From the NCBI RefSeq assembly GCF_014647795.1, contig NZ_BMPW01000002.1, forward strand, positions 372,001 to 436,000: a DNA stretch of 64,000 nucleotides, read 5' to 3'. Source of the stretch: Actinoplanes campanulatus. GTDB lineage: Bacteria; Actinomycetota; Actinomycetes; Mycobacteriales; Micromonosporaceae. The translations under genes were made by a program, and so were the position numbers. Positions within the stretch are counted from its first letter, which is position 1. Each line of letters begins with the position of its first letter. Under the pieces are notes generated by a model. The model was given only the letters and a program-made list of their open reading frames with translations. It was not told the origin of the DNA and made no database searches. Positions 59,790-64,000 of the stretch are shown here, one piece after another.

Positions 59790-59823
59790 CACGGGACCGC
59801 GCGCCGAGGCGTGCGGTCCCGTG
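59790..59823 (-). terminator. Terminator hairpin after the peroxidase gene
   Basis: CACGGGACCGC (59790-59800) pairs perfectly with GCGGTCCCGTG (59813-59823) around a 12-nt loop, nine bases past the peroxidase stop and before the AI-2E gene. No T-run follows. Confidence 0.7.
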
Positions 59824-59831
59824 GGGGAGGG

Positions 59832-61349
59832 TCAGAGGTTCAGTGCGAACTTGAGGAAGTCGCCGGCCTTGAACTGGCCGGTGGCCGGGGCGATCGGCGT
59901 GGTCGGCCGGAAGTCCGGCTTCCGCTTGAGGAAGCCCTCCTTGTCGGCCTCCAGGATGCCGAGGATGACCTCGGTGACGATCCGGCCGCCTACCGGGCCG
60001 AGCCGCTCGCCCGCGTGGGTGAGCTCGGCCTCCTTGAGGATGTAGAACCAGAGCGGGGCCTTGCCCTGCCAGCCGGCGTTGTCCGGGTCGGGCAGGCCGA
60101 GCTGGGCGTTGGTGAGCGGGGTGACGCCCATCCGGCTCGCGACGTCCTGGCCGGCGGGCAGGCCCAGCCGGACACCGCGGATCAGGTTGCGCTCGGCCAG
60201 CGACGGGGTGCCGTCGTTGACCACCGTGGCGGGCATGTTGAACAGCGGCAGGGAGAGCTTGCCGTCGATCCGGCGGGCGGCGTTGCGGGGCGCGGCGGGC
60301 CGGCCGGGCACGTCGAAGAAGTGCCACCAGTCGATCTCGAGTCGGGCCGGCAGCGGCCGGTTGCCGCGCAGGTCGGCGCCCTCCTGGCCGAAGATGGCGG
60401 CCGCGCCGGGCGGGGTGGTACGCGTGTTGAGCAGGTACCCGGCCCGGATCATGCTGTGCCCGAAGCGGTAGGCCGCGACCGAGTACTCGATCGGCATCAT
60501 CGGCCGGTTGGGGTTCTTCGGCTTGTAGAACTCCCGCTTTACCTGGCCCTTGTTGTTGAGGTAGCGGCCGACCACCTCGGAGCCGGCGACCTTGTCGAGG
60601 AAGTCGTGGATGATGACCCACTGGAAGTGCCAGCGGGTGATCCGCTGCGCCTCGGCCAGGCTGGTCGCCAGTCCCTCGGACAGCACTCGGTTGTGGAACT
60701 TGGCGAAGGCCAGGTGGAGCTGCGCGACGATCAGGTTCTCGTCGTTGCGGGCGTCGCCGAGGATGGCGCTGCCGTCGGCCCGGCGGGGCAGGTCGTCGAC
60801 GCCGTTGGCGTTGCGGACGATCTTCATCCGGAGACCGTCGGCCTCGTACAGATCGGGGTCCTGGGCCGGGCCCCGACCGTAGAGCGAGCCGAGGTCGAAC
60901 ACCGGGGTGTCGAAGTTGGTCAGCGCCAGCGGGTCCGCCTGCGCCTCCGCCAGCGGGGTCCGGTCCAGCGTCATGTCGTGGTCGATGAACTGGCCGAGGA
61001 ACGTGAACCCGGCGGGGATGCGCGGGTTGTCCAGGTCGGTCGGGTTCGGTGTGGTGGGCTCGCCCATCTGCGCGGCGAGGCTCCGCAGCAGGTCCTCCGG
61101 CGGAGCGTACGCCTCGGTGTTCTTGAACATGATGCCGAAGCGGCCCTCTTTGTCGCGGCCGGCCTTGACCGCGATCTCGCTGCCCCGGGTGCCGGCGCTC
61201 GCGTGTTTCCAGTCGTTCGGCGCGCCGGGAGCGCCCGGCGCGGCGGCCGCGGCCGTCGCCGCGACGCCGGTGGTGCCCACGGTCGCCGCGACCGCGCCCG
61301 CTGCGGTGCCGGCGAGCAGGGTGCGCCGGTCGATGTTGCTGTCAGCCAT
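59832..61349 (-). CDS. Secreted animal-type haem peroxidase (Tat substrate)
   Basis: 505 aa from ATG 61349, supported by AAGGAG 6 nt upstream; an ATG 25 codons earlier lacks a site. A Tat signal is visible (NIDRRTLLAGTAAGAVAAT), then Ala/Pro. The An_peroxidase fold shows the distal-side motif GQFIDHDMTLDR with His124 and Ca-binding Asp, a catalytic-Arg region, and the proximal-haem motif YRFGHSMIRAGY (His about 296). Bacterial members resemble peroxinectins/LPO-type enzymes that oxidise halides, thiocyanate or phenols with H2O2. Exported folded with haem. Stand-alone; the nearby sigma/anti-sigma pair could control it, as inference. Confidence 0.9.
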   Translation of the reverse strand: MADSNIDRRTLLAGTAAGAVAATVGTTGVAATAAAAAPGAPGAPNDWKHASAGTRGSEIAVKAGRDKEGRFGIMFKNTEAYAPPEDLLRSLAAQMGEPTTPNPTDLDNPRIPAGFTFLGQFIDHDMTLDRTPLAEAQADPLALTNFDTPVFDLGSLYGRGPAQDPDLYEADGLRMKIVRNANGVDDLPRRADGSAILGDARNDENLIVAQLHLAFAKFHNRVLSEGLATSLAEAQRITRWHFQWVIIHDFLDKVAGSEVVGRYLNNKGQVKREFYKPKNPNRPMMPIEYSVAAYRFGHSMIRAGYLLNTRTTPPGAAAIFGQEGADLRGNRPLPARLEIDWWHFFDVPGRPAAPRNAARRIDGKLSLPLFNMPATVVNDGTPSLAERNLIRGVRLGLPAGQDVASRMGVTPLTNAQLGLPDPDNAGWQGKAPLWFYILKEAELTHAGERLGPVGGRIVTEVILGILEADKEGFLKRKPDFRPTTPIAPATGQFKAGDFLKFALNL

Positions 61350-61445
61350 GTGTGCTCCTTCTGCCGAGGTGCCAGGAAGGTAGCCACGCACACGGGTCGA
61401 TTGCGACGTGAAAGGACACCGCACGACTAATACCGACTGGACGGC

Positions 61446-62708
61446 TTAATCCGACTCGGGAGCCTTTGCGCCGGACGGGGGAGACGGCCGCAACCCGTGC
61501 CGCCCCGCGACGTTGGGCATCAACGCGGTCGCCACGAGCACCAGGAGGGCGGTTCCGGTGGCACACCACATGATCGCGGTGAATGTGTGCGGCACCACGG
61601 CAGTGGCCGCGACCAGCACCACGCAGCCCGCCCACATGGGCGCCGCCGGCCATCGTGTTCCGGCCGCCACCTGTGCGTTGACCAGCACGAACACCAGCGC
61701 GTAGAGGGCGCCGGTGGCGGCGAAGACCGGCGCGTACCGGCCCAGTCCGGCGTAGTCCGGGCCGCCGGCCGCCCCGAACGCCAGCCCACCGGCCAGCGCG
61801 GACGCGGTCACCAGGACCGCGCCGGACGCGGTGACCAGCCCGACCGCGACGAGCAGGGCGCGCCTGCTGCCGTGCGCGAGCCGGGGGAGCGCGAGCACGG
61901 TGACCACCTGGGGCGCCCAGATCGCGCCCTTGGTGAGAACCGTGCCGACCGCGTACGCGCCCGAGGCGGCGGCCGGCAGCAGCGCGCGGGCCAGCAGCAG
62001 GTCGGCGTAGGAGACCACGAGCATCGCGAGGGTGGCCGAACAGGCGGTGAACACCTGCCTCGCGGTGATGCCGAGCCCGGTGGACGTGCCCGCGGAGGAG
62101 CGGGTCAGCAGGATCAGCGCGACCGGGATCAGCAGGGCGGTGGCGGTGCCGATCAGCATCGACCCGGTCAGCCCGGCGCCCAGCAGCAGCCCGGCGCTCA
62201 GACCGCCGTACCGGCCGACGGCCTGCACGGCCATGCCCACGGCGAGGAGCAGGAACCGCTCGTCGCCCTGGAGCTCACCGAGCCAGCGGCCGGCCGCCAC
62301 GATCGCGCCGGTGTAGACGGCCAGCAGCAGGATCACCGTGGCCGGCACGTCGAGCAGCGGGCCGGCCACCGGGGCGAGCAGGGCGACCAGGGCGGTGCAC
62401 GCGGCCGCGGTGAGCCATCCGGCCCGCTGCGCTCCGGCGCCGGGCTGCCGGGCCCGGTGCACGGCCACCGCGATCTGCAGGCCCATGCTGGGCACGGCCG
62501 CGATGCCGGCGATGGCCAGCACGGTCGCGAGCGCGCCGAGGTCAGAGGCTTCGAGGGTACGGGCGCCGAGCACCGGGACGAGGTAGCCCAGAGCGCTGGC
62601 GACCGCGCTGGCGATCGCGACCGCGGCCGCCCCGGCGCCGATCCGCCGGGCCGTGCCGCCGGCCGGAGCCGCTACAGCCGTCCGTCCTCGACCGCCTGCC
62701 TGATCCAT
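61446..62708 (-). CDS. Polysaccharide/lipid-sugar flippase-like membrane protein
   Basis: 420 aa from ATG 62708, with GAGGTGAT as ribosome site; the start lies inside the epimerase gene (37-nt overlap). About twelve to fourteen hydrophobic helices cover the whole chain, in the plan of Wzx/MATE (MOP) flippases: an N-terminal pair (AIASAVASALGYLVPVLGAR) followed by AVHRARQPGA loop and paired bundles. No catalytic motif. It would move a lipid-linked sugar across the membrane. It is the last gene of the operon glycosyltransferase-epimerase-flippase seen at the right edge. Confidence 0.75.
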   Translation of the reverse strand: MDQAGGRGRTAVAAPAGGTARRIGAGAAAVAIASAVASALGYLVPVLGARTLEASDLGALATVLAIAGIAAVPSMGLQIAVAVHRARQPGAGAQRAGWLTAAACTALVALLAPVAGPLLDVPATVILLLAVYTGAIVAAGRWLGELQGDERFLLLAVGMAVQAVGRYGGLSAGLLLGAGLTGSMLIGTATALLIPVALILLTRSSAGTSTGLGITARQVFTACSATLAMLVVSYADLLLARALLPAAASGAYAVGTVLTKGAIWAPQVVTVLALPRLAHGSRRALLVAVGLVTASGAVLVTASALAGGLAFGAAGGPDYAGLGRYAPVFAATGALYALVFVLVNAQVAAGTRWPAAPMWAGCVVLVAATAVVPHTFTAIMWCATGTALLVLVATALMPNVAGRHGLRPSPPSGAKAPESD

Positions 62709-63694
62709 GGGATCACCTCGTCCAGCATCGTGTCGAGGCCGGTGTCGGCGCTGAAGCCGAGCACCTCGCGGGACTTCGCGACGTCCGGCACGCGCATCGC
62801 GACGTCGTGTGCGAACGGCTCGTCACTGACGTACCGGAAAGGGGTGTCCGGGCCTTTGATCTTGCGCCAGATCACCTCGGCCAGCTGGAGCACGGTGGTC
62901 GACTCGGCGGTCGAGAGGTTGAAGTCCTCGTTGAGGGCGGCCTCGTGCTCGATCGCGGTGGCGATGCCGCGGGCCAGGTCCCCGCCGTAGGTGTAGTGCC
63001 GCACCTGGTCGCCGGCGCCCAGGATGTGCAGCGGGTCCTGACCCTTCAGCACCTTCTGCACCAGGTCCGGGACGACGTGCGACATGGCCAGCTTGACGTT
63101 GCCGGACATCACCTCGGTGGAGCCGAGCGCCCGGCCCTCGCCGATGCCGACGCAGTTGAACGGCCGGACGATCGTGTACGGCAGCCGGTACTGGTCCCAG
63201 GCGGCGCGGGCGTAGTACTCCACGGCCAGCTTCTGGAAACCGTAGGACGACCTGGGCGGCGGCACCTCGTGCTGGTCGCCCTCGCGGCTGGGCCAGCGGT
63301 CGGTGGACTCGAAGACCATCGACGACGACACGTACGTCATCTTCTTCAGCGTCCCGGCCTGGTGCGCCTTGATCGCCGCGTCGCAGGAGGCCGCCATGAT
63401 CCGCTCGTTGGTGGCGAGCAGGTCGTACGCGTACGCGTGGAAGTAGGAGATCCCGCCGATCATGGCGGCGCCGGCGACGAAGTGGTCGCAGCCCTCCAGC
63501 AGCTTCGTGACCAGCTCGGTGTCCCGGGCGTCGCCCTCGGTGAACCGGTAGTTGGGGTGGTCGTCGTAGCTGTGCGACACCGGCCCGTACTTCGAGAAGT
63601 TGTCGAGCCCGACGACCTCGTGCCCGCGGCCCAGCAGCTCCTCGACCAGATATCCGCCGATGAACCCGGCCGAGCCGGTGACCAGCACCTTCAT
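62672..63694 (-). CDS. NAD-dependent sugar epimerase/dehydratase (extended SDR)
   Basis: 340 aa from ATG 63694. NAD-binding GSAGFIGG (7-14), DNFSKYGPV with Asp31 for the NAD ribose, Ser124/Ser125 in VSSSMVFES and the active-site Tyr151-x3-Lys155 (SYGFQKL) mark an extended SDR, near UDP-glucose 4-epimerases and related 4,6-dehydratases. RPFNCVGIGEG and TYGGDLARG are also typical. It acts on a nucleotide sugar in the cytoplasm. The start overlaps the glycosyltransferase stop (ATGA), and the downstream flippase starts within it. The exact sugar is unknown. Confidence 0.9.
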   Translation of the reverse strand: MKVLVTGSAGFIGGYLVEELLGRGHEVVGLDNFSKYGPVSHSYDDHPNYRFTEGDARDTELVTKLLEGCDHFVAGAAMIGGISYFHAYAYDLLATNERIMAASCDAAIKAHQAGTLKKMTYVSSSMVFESTDRWPSREGDQHEVPPPRSSYGFQKLAVEYYARAAWDQYRLPYTIVRPFNCVGIGEGRALGSTEVMSGNVKLAMSHVVPDLVQKVLKGQDPLHILGAGDQVRHYTYGGDLARGIATAIEHEAALNEDFNLSTAESTTVLQLAEVIWRKIKGPDTPFRYVSDEPFAHDVAMRVPDVAKSREVLGFSADTGLDTMLDEVIPWIRQAVEDGRL

Positions 63695-64000
63695 GCGGGC
63701 GTGTCCTCCCTGTCAAAGTCCGCCGGAGCGGGAACGGGCCTCTTGTCCGCCCAGCGGGCGGCCATCTGCTCGTCCGACATGCGCCGGCCGAACGCGAAAA
63801 AGTACCAGCGCAGGTAACTCGGCATGAACCGGCCCACGTCGAAGTGCGACTCCCCGAGCTGCCGGTCGAGCCAGATCGTGGGGAGCTCGGCCACCGGGCG
63901 GCGCAGGCGGGTCGCCTTCGCGGTCAGCTCGATGCCGATCTCGAAACCGGTGTTCGACTCGATGCCGACCTCGCGGACGAAGTCGGTGTCGTACGCCTTG
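63691..64000 (-). CDS. Family 2 (dolichol-P-mannose-synthase-like) glycosyltransferase, 5' part outside window
   Basis: Only the last 102 codons are present; the frame enters from the right edge and stops at 63691, overlapping the epimerase ATG. The visible part reads NTGFEIGIELTAKATRLRRP, then VAELPTIWLDRQLGESHFDV and ending LRWYFFAFGRR, the C-terminal segment of polyprenyl-phosphate glycosyltransferases: the TIWLDRxxGxSHF motif follows the catalytic domain. It transfers a sugar to polyprenyl phosphate, consistent with the epimerase and flippase in the same operon. Confidence 0.85.
   Translation of the reverse strand, partial: KAYDTDFVREVGIESNTGFEIGIELTAKATRLRRPVAELPTIWLDRQLGESHFDVGRFMPSYLRWYFFAFGRRMSDEQMAARWADKRPVPAPADFDREDTPA

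Noticed and set aside
59703-61430. 575-codon plus-strand frame
   Set aside because: Antisense to the haem peroxidase, whose haem motifs and Tat signal are clear.

Overview
The window reads as chromosome of a very GC-rich actinomycete, most likely Actinoplanes or another Micromonosporaceae. The signs are GTG/TTG starts with GGAGG-type ribosome sites, strong G/C in third codon positions, a mycothiol-dependent isomerase (MDMPI) fold fused to an anti-sigma zinc finger, an AfsR/SARP regulator, Tat and lipoprotein signals, and many large signalling proteins. This assignment is an inference from gene content; no rRNA or tRNA gene was seen. Both edges cut genes: a sensor kinase on the left and a glycosyltransferase on the right.

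Layout. 1-3.6 kb: PAS/GAF histidine kinase (cut), a broken NmrA-like gene, a voltage-gated-type ion channel and a GNAT fragment. 3.6-7.6 kb: a membrane protein, then the tight VTC / DUF4956 / CotH-kinase operon. 7.6-13.4 kb: P-type ATPase, two glycosyltransferases, SGNH lipoprotein. 13.4-17.6 kb: Rdx protein, Ca2+/H+-type antiporter, then a three-gene overlapping operon (permease, TIGR03943 protein, secreted protein). 17.6-21.8 kb: copper-type cluster (PepSY membrane protein, CopC, YcnI), then a divergent methyltransferase/MerR pair with an 18-bp palindrome, and a YjbR protein. 21.8-27.6 kb: TauE exporter, three genes resembling type VII secretion accessory and substrate genes, a lipid kinase and a P450. 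27.6-30.5 kb: an accessory zone with a repeat-built gene, hairpins and decayed sequence.

30.5-44.4 kb: AfsR/SARP regulator, methyltransferase with a possible SARP operator, two divergent hybrid histidine kinases, TerC with a visible yybP-ykoY (Mn2+) riboswitch, a 38-aa membrane peptide, a hydrolase lacking its nucleophile, AraC regulator, a 493-bp element with inverted ends, and a LysM/M15 peptidase. 44.4-54.7 kb: a 1733-aa kinase-ATPase-GAF-GGDEF fusion, Tat-lipoprotein metallohydrolase, esterase and a giant LuxR regulator carrying two in-frame minisatellites. 55.06-56.62 kb: an apparently intact IS3-family element. 56.9-64 kb: anti-sigma factor, a 38-aa coupled ORF and ECF sigma factor, AI-2E exporter, haem peroxidase, then a polysaccharide/lipid-sugar operon (glycosyltransferase, epimerase, flippase).

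Three themes stand out. First, signal transduction is over-represented (four large sensor/regulator proteins over 1000 aa). Second, short tandem repeats with periods divisible by three (21, 30, 33, 48 and 69 bp) sit inside open frames and expand linkers or loops. Third, families of dispersed hairpin-like repeats populate the intergenic spaces and surround the IS3 copy. The best-supported regulatory finding is the TerC riboswitch, where the mutually exclusive P1 helix and a Shine-Dalgarno-sequestering helix can both be read from the sequence.
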